Shown here in pieces: positions 38,101 through 51,210 of a stretch of 64,000 bases of DNA. Made by a program: the position numbers and the translations under genes. The notes under the pieces are model-generated. The model was not told where the DNA came from, did no database searches, and saw only the letters and a program-made list of their open reading frames with translations. Position 1 is the stretch's first letter; each line of letters starts with the position of its first letter. The stretch spans positions 5,147,501 through 5,211,500 of the forward strand of contig CM050651.1 in NCBI GenBank assembly GCA_027574665.1. The letters run 5' to 3'. Source of the DNA: Rhynochetos jubatus. Lineage: Eukaryota; Chordata; Aves; Eurypygiformes; Rhynochetidae.

Positions 38101-41100
38101 TCCATTTATGGTCTCCCTTCTTGTCTGTTGACGACTGAAACACCCTCCCCTAGAAATCCCATGGACAGATTTTTTAAAAGATCAAAACTCCATGCGCCCT
38201 GAAAAAGACCTCTCCCTTGATAAAAAGAACCAAAAAAAGAAACCACAGAAAACAAAGTCCAGGTGTACTGGTATCATACCTGCAATCACTGTATTTGTCA
38301 TTCTTTATTGTTCTGTCCCCTCCTTCATACTCTGTTTACACTCTTTAGTTGGATGCTATTACTTTGTCTTCATACAGTATGTGGGGCAGTTCTTGCTTCC
38401 TACATGTCCATATAACACAGCTATATTGATTAAGTATAGTAGTAAGAATATTATATAAAACACATCTTTCGGCTTTTATCTCCATCCCTGTGTTAACTCC
38501 ATTCTGTACATATCCTTATAGTAAAAACTACTTTGAAAAAATTCCAGAAGATGCAAGACTGAATGGATGCCTCCCCAGAGGATATAAATCAACTTACGTA
38601 ATTCAATTGTAGGGTTTAATTTTATGGTAAATTTGAATTTTATAATAAAGAACGTTAAACTCTACTACTTTTGCCTGATGCTTCATCAGTAATAAAGTTC
38701 TGGGTTTCATAACAAGTAATTACGAACAGAGCATATTCATAGCAAACTTACTCTATCTACAGTGACAAATACTGTTGTTTACAACAATTAAAAACAAAAA
38801 TCACATTTAGGAACAAACCAAAGCAACCAAGGTCCTTGCATGACATCCCTATAATTAGGTTAGGACATCTTCATTAATTTACAACAGTGTCCTATGCTGC
38901 TGTAACAGCAAAATCCAAATATCTAAATAACCACACTTGAGACATACTCGGGCATATGTAAAAATATAAAAAACAGACAAAGACATCCCTTTTGTCTAAA
39001 GTCTGGCTGGTACCAGGCAGTCTCGAGGATCCCTTCAGCACTGCACGCTGATGGGCTAGATCAGGCGTTGGAGCCGCATGGCTGGAGCACCCGCCCAGAC
39101 AGCACGGAGCCCATGGACAGTGCTCCAGCCTCAGCGTGGCTAATGCTAGAGCTCTGGCAATCGAGTGAAGTCAGCAGGAAACCCATCAGATGGGCAGTTC
39201 ATAGCAAAACCCCTAGATAGCTACAATGAAGGAAAAGCAGCAGGGGATGAGAACAAACAAAAGATGCTAAAACTGCAAACAGCCAGAAAAAAAGTGGCAA
39301 CAGGCAAGAGCAGTTAAAGTGCTGAAATAGACAGCATGTTATTAGGAACACAGAGACGGCTTCCCGCACCCTAAAAGGGGCCAGGAGATAGCGACGGGCT
39401 TCAAACACTTGGCTACCAAATAAAATTAATTCAGCAAATAGAAGTTTTCTTTTGGAAGGAAACTTTCTTCCTTTAATCATTTGTTTTATATTTGTCCTAG
39501 TACTGTCATACAGAAATTGAACATTTTCAAAATCATTCTAAGGCGACGACACGACAGAATGACAACCAAGCTGGTGAGCAGATCTGGCCTCTTCGGCAAA
39601 AAATCATTAGAGTTTACTAATAAGAAACATCCAGGACAGGAGTGAGAGTGCACTAAAACCTCTGTCTTAACAAGACCTGACTAAGGTTACCTCTTTCAAA
39701 AGAAGAGAGGTTGCCTTTGTTTTCTGAACTACAGCCACAGGGTGAGGTACCTCTTATTCGACCCATGAAACAATTAACGGTCAGAGCATACTTCCAGGCT
39801 GCTTGAATTATTTTCTATACTAGGAGGATTCAACCCTGTATTACTACGTGTCTGGTAAGAGGTAGGCTACCCTACCCACCAAGGCATTCCCCATTCTTCC
39901 CATGGTGACTATGAAATTATAGAGGACAATGCTAAACTGGAGAATTCTGCAGAGACCGGCCACCTCAGCTGGAAAGGAAACTTCAACTCCCTGTGCCAAA
40001 AGCTGACATTAGAGCCGAAGCTGTCCTTAGCATGGGAACTGGAGCCCTCAGGTGAATACAAACCATTAAACCTCATGCTCACACATATTTTCTCTCGGGC
40101 TCACTGAATCATGAATTATTTTCTGCCTAAAATAACCTAGACATATGAAGTTAAGGAAACTGTGTGTACACGAGAAGAGATTCTGAATCGGTTCAGATAT
40201 CGGGTAGCGCGGGTGAATGCTTTAACCATAAAGCAAGTATATACACAGAGAGACTTTTATATCAGCAGCCCTTCATCTCACTGCCTTAGATGCAAGAAAA
40301 TATCTATTGCTTTTTAAAAAATTGACCTCTATAGAGTATTAGTGGGATGAGTCAGAGCATGAGGAAAAGGCGTAGTGTTCTCTTTCTTCCCTATCCCTTT
40401 CCATCTCCTCCACGAGGTATTTCATTCTGTACACACATAACAGCTGGGCTCACCCTCTCCTGCAAGCCAAGAAGTAGAGCCACAGCCAAAATAAAGTGGA
40501 GTTGTTGCTAATGCTGGCCTTTAACTTGGGATTTTGCATTTGCTCCCTTCCTATCAGAACACTTAAATCTTTATGGTGGCAGAGTCTGAGCAAGTATCTG
40601 GGATCTGGAAGACATTCTTCCTACGTGGCAAAATTTGCCATTACTTCTTACCTTTACTATAAAATTGAAATTTTTTTTACAGTAAATTTGGTAGGTTCTA
40701 CCATCATTAGCAAGGTTCGATACAGAGGTTTCTAATCAGTTAAACTGCTTCATCACACCATTGCAAGTTCAGGGAGCACTTAATCAGAATTTAGCTTTTT
40801 CCTTGAATCTTTTCAGGCACCTTTAGGATAACAGGAATCAGTTTCAGCCGCTGGGCTCTACAGTGGGCACAGCAGTATATTTGAGAACAGAAAGTGAGTG
40901 TCACTTCTGAATATTCCAGGACCATCAATGCCCTGTGGGAATTCAAGAGGGCACTGCTGGGCAGCCTGGGCCATGGTTCTCCTTTGAGGGAGAATGCTTA
41001 AAAAGATTCCCAGATTCAGCATTTAACCATGTTGTGGTGGTGACTGTTACATCTGATTCTTTCTGGGTGAACTCCAGCAGTTCGCTATGTATGCTACGCG

Positions 41101-43199
41101 CCCTGCATTTCTTCATATGCTCATGGAATACAGAGATTCCACAGACCACTTCAAAAAATTAACTGTTAACAGTGGTTATTCTCTAGCAAACTGCCAAGAG
41201 ATGTGATTAAAGAGAATTTCACTGTGGCATCAGCTCTCCTTTAAAAAAGGGAGGGAGGGGTGTGGGAGAGGGAAAGATGCCATAAGTTCAGAAGCAAAAC
41301 ACTGTTATTATTCAGAAGCAGGAATGACATCCTTGCATTAACACAGTATGAAATCATGGTAGCAATTTTCATGCCATGTTATTTTGTTTTTGTCAGGTCA
41401 CTGATTTTCAATTTCATCAATACTATATAAAACTAAGGAAGATAATAGAATAAAAGGCATCCATTTGGAGTCTACTACTGAAACAAGAACACGTTGCTGC
41501 TTCTGTGAATTTAAACCAACCAATCCACCCACAGAAAATACAGGTTACTTTTGTCCTGGAGTAACATAAACCAAACTCAGAGGTTACAGGAAAGGCAACG
41601 TACCAAAGTAAACCTGATACAATTCCGGGTAAGTGTATGTTACTGTAGTTTACAAGTTGATCTTTACCTTTCTCTAACATGCAACAAAGTAACCAAAGCA
41701 CAAGGCCAAAAAGCTACAGTGGGCTTTGTTTACACTCATCTGGATCCAGGTTCTTATGCTTTTCCCAAACATTATTCATTTAAAGCTAAAGTACCACATA
41801 AATCATATCAGATTTAGCTTACTGATTCTCATCTTTTAGCGGTTTATGTTTTGATTGTAGTGTTACGATTGAGCTGAGGCCTTCTAAACCACAAGTGACA
41901 GCTAAACACAGAACTAGAAGAGAGACACACGCTATTTTCAAAGCACACCTGCCAAGGCACCACCTGTGAGGATCCCAGCTCAAGAAGAGAGCCCACAGAA
42001 CTGCACTTGGGTAGCAGAGAAGCCCCTAGAGATCCAACTCTCTATTTGCAGGTATTTATGAGGTCCTTTGCCTGGAGAAGGGAAAACTAACAGAAAACAT
42101 CTACCAGATATAAAAGATCCAAATGAGCTTGAAATTAGGGAGCTTGACTGCAAAATATGTCTACATCGGCTTCTCTAATTCAGGACTGCTCCTCCAGGCT
42201 CTACAGTCCCTCAGCTCCCCATCTGAACCTCGCATACAGCCTCAGCCCAATCAAGAAGACCTTTCCTACAAAGAATAGTCACTAAACTTTCAGCTTTCCT
42301 CTCAGGCACACACCTGTGCAACATCACTGATGACTTTCCAAGGGGGAATGTGCAACATTTTTCTTCAGAGGTGACCGTAAGTCCCTACAAGCTTCCCGCA
42401 GTGAAAGGGCTGGAGGACAGTGGAGGACAGCCAGTCCTTCCCCTTTTATTCTCCATTTATATCCATGACAGGCATGTCCTTCACTGACTCAGAGTTCATT
42501 GGGAAGACTACCTGCTGCTCTCATTCCCCAGCGTTCTTGCTGATGTGCAGAAGAGACCCAAATAGTCTGACTGGAAGGGACTTACTGCTCAGTCTGGCCA
42601 AGCCCTAATCCGGATGGGTGAGGAATGAGACCACGTTGCACAGCACACCCATCCCACAGTTGACACAAGCTCTTGTGAGGGCAACGACATGTCTACTTTC
42701 TCTGTAAGATTAAACATGGGCAACTGCTGTGTTCTCCTCTGTCCTACCAATATCAGCAGTCATGTATTTCCCTATGAAAATACTGTGGATTAAACTAGAC
42801 ATTCCATGATTTTTTTATAAAACTGGATCCTTCCCATCTCTATTTGAAAATAATTAGTCCTTCTCCAACACTGAATGATTAAAATGTAACTAACACCGCA
42901 CTTATTTTACATGATCAATGTTGCTACAATGAATAGCACATGAATTAATAATGTCTAGGCACTTTTTCTAATTGTTTCCTAATGTTCTGTTATTATATAT
43001 TCATTTGATAGTCACTGTAATGTTAGTGATCACCATTTTTTCATTAGTCTCATAAAAATCACACGTTTTGCTTCATGCTGCAAAATAATTTACAAATTAA
43101 ATACGGTCACCTGATTTCTCTTCCATTCTAACATTTCAAAAAGTTGCACAGTCACTCATGGACATGGTGTTTGTTTAAAAAAAATCACATAACACCACA
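35159..43199. other. Unique non-coding stretch, 35.2-43.2 kb
   Basis: No gene or transposon is recognised. Overlapping opposite-strand frames at 36660-37001 (minus) and 36694-36975 (plus) lie in a slightly GC-richer patch and look like chance. A pyrimidine-rich segment with a short TTC run spans about 37970-38160. A GC-richer patch of unknown nature spans about 39000-39180. A 10-bp tandem pair (TGGAGGACAG) is at 42411-42430. The interval 42860-43130 is AT-rich and low in repeats. Confidence 0.5.
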
Positions 43200-43865
43200 C
43201 AGGGTAAATGCTCACTTAGGGAATCTGATCTCTTGAACAGGATGGCCAGTCACTGCCCAGAGGGCAGGAGTCGTCTCCATTCCAAGCCTCCTTGCAGCAC
43301 CATCTTCAGCTAAGTTCAGTTAGATTCCCCAAACTGCCTTTCTCTTCATCTCCTGTAATCCAGCTGGCTGCTGGTTCTTGTGCAACCACTCCGGAAGAGG
43401 CACCATCCATCACTACTGGTCATCTTAACATACAAAACATATCCTGTCTGAACTGTGCAGGCACTGCTCTACGTAGCCATTTCTGCATCTGCAGGAACTG
43501 TTTCCACTGACTACGTACAGGTGTCTGATCTATGTACGATTTGGTTGATTTTGCAGGAAGAACCACCTGGAGAACTTGCTGGAGCAGCCCAGTTCCCCAC
43601 CCAGCACACAGGGAGAGCCTGTCAACTGGTCCAGGCACAGCAGAAGCTGTCCAGGAGATCTGGCAGCACAGTCCACCATTCCTACCTGGAGCCTTCCTTC
43701 ACCACATCAAGTACTTCGCTGTGGCAGGGCCTGGGAGTTCAACAGATCACCTCGTTTCAAGTTGGTCCATTGTCGCCTCTCAATCCATTGTCTCAGTTCA
43801 GCAGAGACTGGATGGGTAGTTCCTGTATCACCCAGGGAAATAACTTCACTGTTGTGGGTTAGCAC
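43200..43865. other. Unrecognised GC-richer patch with frames in several reading frames
   Basis: Compared with its flanks this patch is rich in C, CAG and CCA and low in A/T runs. Overlapping frames occur on plus (43455-43862, 135 codons; 43576-43947, 123 codons) and minus (43420-43638; 43707-43895). Two minus-strand segments read as tryptophan- and arginine-rich peptide (for example SQWKQFLQMQKWLRRAVPA and ELRQWIERRQW). That could be debris of a retroelement or retrocopied gene, but I cannot assign a family. A CR1 copy lies 200 bp downstream. I do not call a gene here. Confidence 0.35.
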
Positions 43866-44066
43866 ATGGCACAGCTCTGATACCCAGACATCCAACAGCC
43901 ACTACTATAGTTCAAACCTGAATTTCATCCTTACATCACACTTATAACTTCAATTCTGTATGCTCTTGCCATAAAACCCTCAATTTGTTATTGACTCTTG
44001 AGGCAGTTTCAGGGTGTTTTTGCTGGTGTTGGTTTTGAGGTTTTTATGGTTTTTGTTTTTTTATGG

Positions 44067-44345
44067 ATGGACTGATAGGACAAGGGGTAATGGCTTTAAA
44101 CTGGAAGAGGGTAGATGTAGCATAGATATCAGGAAGAAATTCTTCACAGAGAGGGTGGGGAGGCACTGGGACAGGTTGCCCAGAGAAGCTGTGGGTGCCC
44201 CATCCCTGGAAGTGTCCAAGGCCAGGCTGGATGAGGCTTGGAGCAACCTGGTCCAGTGGAGGGTGTCCCTGCCCATGGCAGGGAGGTTGGAACTGGATGA
44301 TCTTTAAGGTCCCTTCCAACCCAAACTATTCTGTGGTTTTATGAC
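44067..44345 (+). mobile_element. CR1 LINE, 5'-truncated 3' end (plus strand)
   Basis: This is a clear bird CR1 tail in sense orientation: GGACAAGGGGTAATGGCTTT near 44080, GATATCAGGAAGAAATTCTTC near 44125, a GGTTGCCCAGAGAAGCTGTGG block near 44175, CCCTGGAAGTGTCCAAGGCC near 44203, and the terminal TGGATGATCTTTAAGGTCCCTTCCAACC at about 44293-44320 followed by ATTCTGTGGTTTTATGA. It differs in its middle section from the copy at 34822-35158, so the two belong to different CR1 subfamilies. No reverse transcriptase is present. The frames at 44014-44307 (plus), 44044-44319 and 44061-44276 (minus) fall largely within the element and are not genes. Confidence 0.95.
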
Positions 44346-46656
44346 TGTCACATTTCTACATTAGGATTTTTTTGTCATTGTGGGTATCTGGGTAACACCT
44401 CTGAAATATCTTTCCTGTGGGCAAATAGCCAGTACAATATCACGCAGAGAGGAAACGAGCACATACTACTTCTGATAAAAATGTACAGATATGCTACCCT
44501 ATATCATCGTGACCTGTCCCCAGGGACTCCTAGGTGACCTGGGATTACAATTTTTTTAAAATCCTATTTGAGTCAAAGTACAAAATCACATCAATTCCAA
44601 CATGTCTGTTCACAAGTGTGTATGATTCTGGAAGCTGGTATCTTTCTCACACCTGCGGTGTCTGAATTTTCCAGGTGGCATCAGCCAACTTATTTCAGGG
44701 TACTTAGGTTGGGAGGTAGCATGAAAAGGGAAATAATATTAAATTGATCACAGAACCACAAAACTTGCCTTTAAACAAAACTTTATAATTACATATACTA
44801 TTATCCACACACTTAGGAGGAAAAAAAAATGAAATGCATTGTGTAGAAACCACATTCTTTAAAAGCAGAGCACCTGAATGTGATGGAAGTAACCAATGTG
44901 ATATTCAAAGCAGTGCATACAAGTACTGGATTCATATGTTATTAGGCTTCGTTTGGTTTGATCATAATTCCCAGCATGAAATCAACTAAGATCACTCAAG
45001 ACAAAACTGCAGACTATTTTCTTATTAAACACAAAAAAAAAACCCCAACACCACATTTTGCGGCTATTAATGCTCTGTGAAAAAGCTCACAAAATACAAA
45101 ACACGTTACAGGATGACTCCAGGCTTTCTTTCGTGCCCTCGTCCATGTCTTCAAAACATCTTATCATGCAGAACCAAAAAAACGCACTTCACATCAATAT
45201 TTTATTGAAATTCTTTCAGAGGAGACTTATATACATTATATTTTCAAGATGAGATGCAGACTATTTTAGTTGCAGGGGAGAGCAATATATTGGATAATAG
45301 CTGACATTTGACTCCCAGGGTTTTTCTTTTATGAATCAAAATTCATTTAGCAATAGTAAAGCAGAAGACTGTGGCTAAGCAATCGATAGAGATGTTCTGT
45401 ATTCTAGTTATGGAACACAGAGATAACCCTAAGTCAACAGTAATGATGCTGGCCTGTGTAAACATTGACAAAACCTATGGAATGATTTTAAATAATAGAC
45501 TTCAGCAAGCAGGTATCAACAAGCTCTGCTAATGGAGACTGCTGCATACTTTACGTTGGTTTGAATTTATTCAGTGTGGAAATGATCAGTGGCATCCAGT
45601 TGATAGCTGTAGGATGATGTAATTTGGAGAAATTTTTCAAACTCCATGTCAACGGTCATCTCCTCCTTTCCTCTAACAGCTCTGAAATAATAAAATCTCT
45701 TCATATACGTAACATTTATTTACTGGCTCACCCCGACTCCAAGCCAGTTGCCAAAGATGGTTTTATTCTGATTTTCCTTATTGGCAATGAACACACAAAT
45801 TATACTACCAAATGCACATACCCCATGCATTAATAAATCAGGTAAAGTCCATAAAGTAAGTAGAACAAAGACCTCGTATTTCCCGACTATCCAAAATACG
45901 GCTGCTATTGGAACTGTTTATGTTCAAAGAATGAAATAAAAAAACTGAAGAGCGGGATAAGGATGTAAGCTGTCTGCTCTGTGCATGTATGATTAAGCCT
46001 ATCTGCATCTCAGCTCAGAAAGAGAACTGCCAGGTACGGCTGACCTGAGCAAAAGGATGGAGCAAAAGGAGGGGATGAAGTAGTTTTTAACAAATACGGC
46101 CCCAAAAGAAACAAAGCAGCAATACCAAAAATAATGCAGGTAAAGACAAAGATAGATTCCAAAGGACTATATAAAATATTAATGCTAGGAACACCTATTC
46201 TTCAATTCTGGGATTTAAACATTTTGGTTTTGAAACCCAGAAGCCTAGGTCAACTCCTCAGTTAGACATTAAACAAAAACAGCTGCAAAAAACCCCAAAC
46301 ATTCTCTCTCTTATTTCAAGGAGCTCATTTTTCTTAAACCTTTGCCTTTTTGCGTACCAGCACATAATTTTTCCCTGAATCAACCAGCTGCCTGAAATAG
46401 AGCCATTCTTTAGCTCTCTCAGCTAAAGCTTTAGAATATCCACTTAATTTTGAGTTCATTCAAAACCAATTCCATTTTATTACTCTAGATGATCAAGTGT
46501 AGTGCAACAGAAGTTGTCAGGCATGTCTGTAAGTATACAGTTGAGGACTTTGTAATATGTATCTTATTTCTGTAAATCCAGCATAAATCAGAGGTTAACA
46601 GTGATTCATTCGTAAGAGGTAGCAAAAAAGCCATTATATGGTTAGTGACAATAACT

Positions 46657-46672
46657 ATGCAAAATTAATTAG
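46657..46672 (+). promoter_or_regulatory. Octamer-like motif abutting TAATTA
   Basis: ATGCAAAATTAATTAG joins ATGCAAAA (one base from the POU octamer ATGCAAAT) to a TAATTA homeodomain core. POU and homeodomain proteins often bind such combinations. Single-motif matches occur by chance in AT-rich DNA, so this is only a candidate site. Confidence 0.2.
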
Positions 46673-47229
46673 AAATTTCAGTCAGCATCACAAAGGCATC
46701 AATAAACAAACATTTTGGGTCATCCTTCATTTATTTATTGAGTCTTCCGATACTTCTTACCAAGTATTGCTAACAAGGCCCCAGCTCCTACACTTCTGAG
46801 AATTTCAGATTTTATTAAAAAAGCGCCTATCTACCTCACACAGTTGTAAAGACAAGCTTAAACACGCAACTTTAATGTACCCCAAAGGCACGTGAGAATG
46901 CAAAGAATAAAGACATTTTGGACTCTCTTTTATTTTATGTCTTAAGCACAACTCCTGATTCTTGTACATTTAACATAAGCAATACTGTATACTCAAAATG
47001 TCAGTAAAGAAAATCTTTGTCAGCAGGACCAACACAATGAGAATGAGGAATAAAATACGCCCAGACAAAAGAAAGTGCCTTCTCTCCCCTTAGTTTGATT
47101 TCTTACTAAGAAATCAAAATATGCTTATTACTCTCCATTGGGAAATGCATATCAATTCCTCCTTTATTTTATGAATATTTACTTAGCTGAATACCTAGTG
47201 CTGCTAATCCATATTTTATGAATATGCGT

Positions 47230-47244
47230 ACACACACACACACA
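47230..47244. repeat. (AC)n microsatellite
   Basis: Fifteen bases of alternating A and C, a short dinucleotide microsatellite that may be length-polymorphic. Confidence 0.85.
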
Positions 47245-50170
47245 AAAGCTACATGGAAATTGTTTCCCTTATAACACAAAAGAACTTTTTTGCCTGGTGA
47301 GCATCTGGGTTTTTTAAACAGGGAGGAGGAATAAGCCCTGTCACCAGCCAAAAATACATCTGGATTTTGAGAAGTTAAGACTATTTGCAAGCCATGGATT
47401 ATTGTGTTCTTATAGTGTACATTTTGAGGCAGAAAAGGAGAGAACCTTTTTCTTTTGTCCTTTATTATGCCCTTACCTATGTTATCTGTAGTGAATAGTA
47501 ATACATTCCATAAAGATAACTTAATTATTTTCAGAAGAATAAGCAGCAAAAAACCTCAGAGACTAAGGATAAAAATGCTTTCCTATTCACCACCCCATCA
47601 TGTGATATTTTTATATCAGCTCTTTTCCTTTGCAAGGGTGCAGGGAGAAGCATCTGAAGCATTTTCTGCTCACATAGGAGAGAATAACTCAATATGTGTG
47701 TTTCAGAAACCATTTCTCAGGATCTTTCAATTCTATTTATTTCAAATACCACTGCCTCAAGAGTAATAAATATACAACTGCCTGGGGACAAAACAAGTGT
47801 TTAATCTTGATGCGAGAGGTTGCACAGTTGTTAAACAAGAATTTGTTTCCTTTAGACACAGAGAGAAGAATTTTATTCAGGATACTTTCTGATACCCAAA
47901 AGAATTAAGAAATATAGGCCAATTTAGCAATAAAGACGTATTAAATGAATGTATCATGCATGAGGATTTTTGTATGCTGACCTTGCAAAGAGTAATTCAG
48001 CAGAAGGCAGATCAAACAGGAAAAATCAGTTTATTTTGTAATAGAGCTGGGTATAGACACTATTGTTTACATATTTGTTGACTCTAGTTCAGAAAAATAC
48101 GAACATTAGTACTTCCTCTATGAAAGCCTGACTACTAAACCACTGCAGTGTGTCGCCATAAGCAACTGTGTATGTTCTTGCTTTGTTAAACTCAAAAAAA
48201 ACCCATCCTGGATTTCAAACTGTTGCTTAGTCCTGCCTTATTTGTATTTATATATTCAGGATTACCCTAAAACGAGTAATTTTTTCATGAGTGTTACAGT
48301 GATTTAACCAAAACATATCCTTGATCTTCATATGAAGTGAGATTGTTAATCTTCCAATGGAGAAGACAGTCTCACAAGACAAGCGAAACACCCATGTTTT
48401 GGCTTGAAAGGTGTTTTTAGTAGCATCAAGCCTTTTGTCTAGTCATCTTCAAAGAGAACCTTTGTCTCAATAAACTGCTTGTACATTAACCACACATAGC
48501 AAAGGCATTAAAGAGGATTAAAATGCAACTTATGGTTTAGTTTGCAGAAACAGTTTCCAGCGTAGAAACATTAAATAACGTATCAAATTGTATTCTGGGC
48601 ACCTGAACAGTCTGTAGGATTTTTTAATCAAGGGAAGCGGATTTCAACCCTACTTTTCCCAATTTGCTGCATTAACTGTAGCTAACCCACAATTTAGTAT
48701 GGCAAGACAGTAGTGTCCGTGTCCGCTAGAAATGATGGCCTGGAAGATCCCACACAACACTGCCACACAATCAGTCACCCACGCTCTATATTCAGACACA
48801 GAATTGGAAACCCAGGCTCTTTCCAGAAGACAAAGACAAAAGCAACCAACTCATCTGGAAAAATCTGTACTGGTGAAGCCCAAGAAATTTACTTCAAAGT
48901 GACAAAGTGGGTCACAAGAAAATAAATTTCATTTATCTTCTTCCGAAATACTTTTTCCCTAGTGAGAATTACAGCATTCAGGCAGCGAAACTAAAAAGGA
49001 CAGACAGACTAATGATGACACTCCTAAAATAAGGTTTATATTCAAGCCAAGCCTACGTTTTGACTTCAACCATTAAAAAAAAAAATGGTACAGAGCCTCA
49101 GATGAGACAACAGGGAGGTTATACAAACTCATCTAAAGAGATATTAATGAATTCCATCATGATGATAATGTAAGCTTACAAAATTGAGAATAACTGAAGC
49201 CTGAAAGCTGCAGCTTCAGCAAAGTGGAGAATAAAGTTCACAAGCCTTTCTTCTTAGAGAAAATAATACGATGCAAGACACCTAAATACTAAAATAAAGA
49301 TTCAGTACTCCTCACCTCTCTTACAAGTAAAGATTTTGTCTGCATGTTACCACGCACTGGCATACGAGTACAAAAAACAAAGCTGCCTCACCCTTGCATG
49401 AACTATACTCCAAGAAAGTTCGGAATTCAACAGTAGGAAGACTCTGGTTTTGTTCTAAATTTACCTAAGTTGCAACTACTTGTATTTTGTCTTATGTAAG
49501 ATAAACAGCCAAATCAGATAAAGAGACTAATATTGGATAGTGCAATTTTGGGGAACTTATAATACAAAATAAAAATTTTTCTTATTGTTGGAAAACATAT
49601 AATAATAAAATTTTATCTACATATGGAAGGAAAAACTCCTTAAGGTGACTTTTTACTTGGGTAAAATGAAATCCAAGATTAAAAAACCTCTGGAAGTCAA
49701 AGGTGCATGATAAATAACCTTTAGACTAAGGACAAGTTGTACACTGTTAAAGTAGCATGATCCAGTGAAAAAAATACATGTAGCACAAGGTATTTTGGCT
49801 ATAGGGTAGTATCAGTACTACTATCACAGTACCAGCTTCTGCAGCCAGTCCAGAAGAAAGCAGGAATGTCTGTAGCAGTTAACAAGGGAACATGCAGACC
49901 CTCAAAGACTGAATACAACTGTACTGCAAAGGTGTGGTTGAAGCTGATCTCATTCTGAATTGATACAAACACAAAACCAAAATTATTCTGTTTTTTTGAG
50001 ATATGGCCACCTCAGCATCATATTATTTTTGCAAAAATGGTTTTAGAACGCCCCCCAAGAACTCAAATCCTAAAATAAGTTTTGATACTGTGCTAAATCT
50101 ACATCAGCAGAGAGATAAATTAGGTTCTGTACCTTCTACGTTCTCAATGCAAGTAAAGCCAGCGAACATC

Positions 50171-51210
50171 TGGACAGAGGGATGCACGTGGACTTTAATT
50201 CCCTAAGACTGATGCGGCAGGACTGGCACTGCTCCAATTTACAGACTTCTTGCAGCTACACAGCGGCTGCGCTGCACCACTACAAGAGGGAAACACGAGG
50301 CACCTCCCTCTGTGTGAAACAGCCACAGTTTTAAGGGTGCTTTTGTCCTGTCCTGTCAGCTTGGTGCTTGACACTGGGCTTTGTGCCAAACTAGCCAGAC
50401 TCCCACCTTGCTCACCTGGTGCCTTAGGTGAAGTTCAGAGCAAGCCATGCAACTAAGCAGAGAAGCCAGCCCTGAAAGGACACCCCCGTCTCGGACTCAA
50501 CAGGGGAGCTCATACACAACAAGGGTGGCACAGAGTTAGCTGTGCCCATCTCAGCAGGGCTCAGCTCTCCTCGAAATGCTATTTGAGCTAAGTATTTCAC
50601 TAACTCCCTGTAGAAAAATCTGTATGAGACCAGTATCACAGTGCTGTATCTACAGTGCTCCAGCCCTTGAGACCTCGGAGCTAACTGCACTCCTCCACTC
50701 TGTACAGCCCCAACAGCGCAGCTACACCCTGAGCAGCGCAAGTAACAGAAATCCTGTAAATAATCACTTTCCTTTTCTCCGCCGTGAACTGTACGCACTT
50801 TCCCTGTCCTCTGAGGCAGTCTGACAAGACAGCACCCACCAGATCCCTGTGAATGCCTTCTGCTCCCAAAACATCTCTCCAGCATGGAGCAGAGAACTCT
50901 AACCTTTACACCCGTTTATTCCTACTCCTCCTCACTTAGCCTTGCCCGGCAGCACTCCAGGCAGCGCAGGACTCTGTGCCCCCCTGGAGAGGTTCGGCAA
51001 AGCTGCATGCCCAGAGCTCCCTGCTGCCTGGGTTGGACCTGGACACCCAGGCACAGTTCAGTTACACAGCTGAAGTTCAAGGCCCGCTGTTCTGAGGCTG
51101 GGCAGCAGCATCTCGCCCCTGCCCTGCAGGGTACCTGCTTTGCTCTTCCCTGGTTGTCTGTCTCTCTTGTTCTCTTACACTTGGATTTTCTCTATGGTGA
51201 CTGACACATG
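50171..51210. other. GC-richer patch with the longest open frame of the window
   Basis: About 1 kb with markedly more C and G than its surroundings. It contains a 153-codon minus-strand frame (50424-50885) starting at a true ATG with a weak context (T at -3), and overlapping plus-strand frames (50576-50824, 50884-51204). The long frame has no recognised domain, signal peptide or repeat, and several frames are open at once. That fits GC-rich composition with few stop codons rather than coding selection. No CpG island or promoter signature is clear. It may be an unrecognised retroelement or a lineage-specific exon. Confidence 0.35.

Larger units (their letters stand above)
44346..50170. other. 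Unique non-coding stretch, 44.3-50.2 kb
   Basis: AT-rich DNA without recognised genes. A short (AC)n run is at 47230-47244. The 126-codon minus-strand frame at 47169-47549 crosses that run and has no domain. An octamer-like plus homeodomain-core motif is at 46657-46672, and an 11-nt poly-A is near 49075. No transposon is recognised. Confidence 0.55.

Noticed and set aside
43455-43947. Overlapping 135- and 123-codon plus-strand frames as a gene
   Set aside because: They occupy different frames of the same GC-richer DNA, and neither has a recognisable domain. Simultaneous openness of several frames points to composition.
44014-44319. Open frames over 44.0-44.3 kb on both strands
   Set aside because: They lie largely within the CR1 3' untranslated tail, which is non-coding.
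47169-47549. 126-codon minus-strand open frame
   Set aside because: It runs through an (AC)n microsatellite, giving a VCVCVRI-type run, and has no recognisable family.
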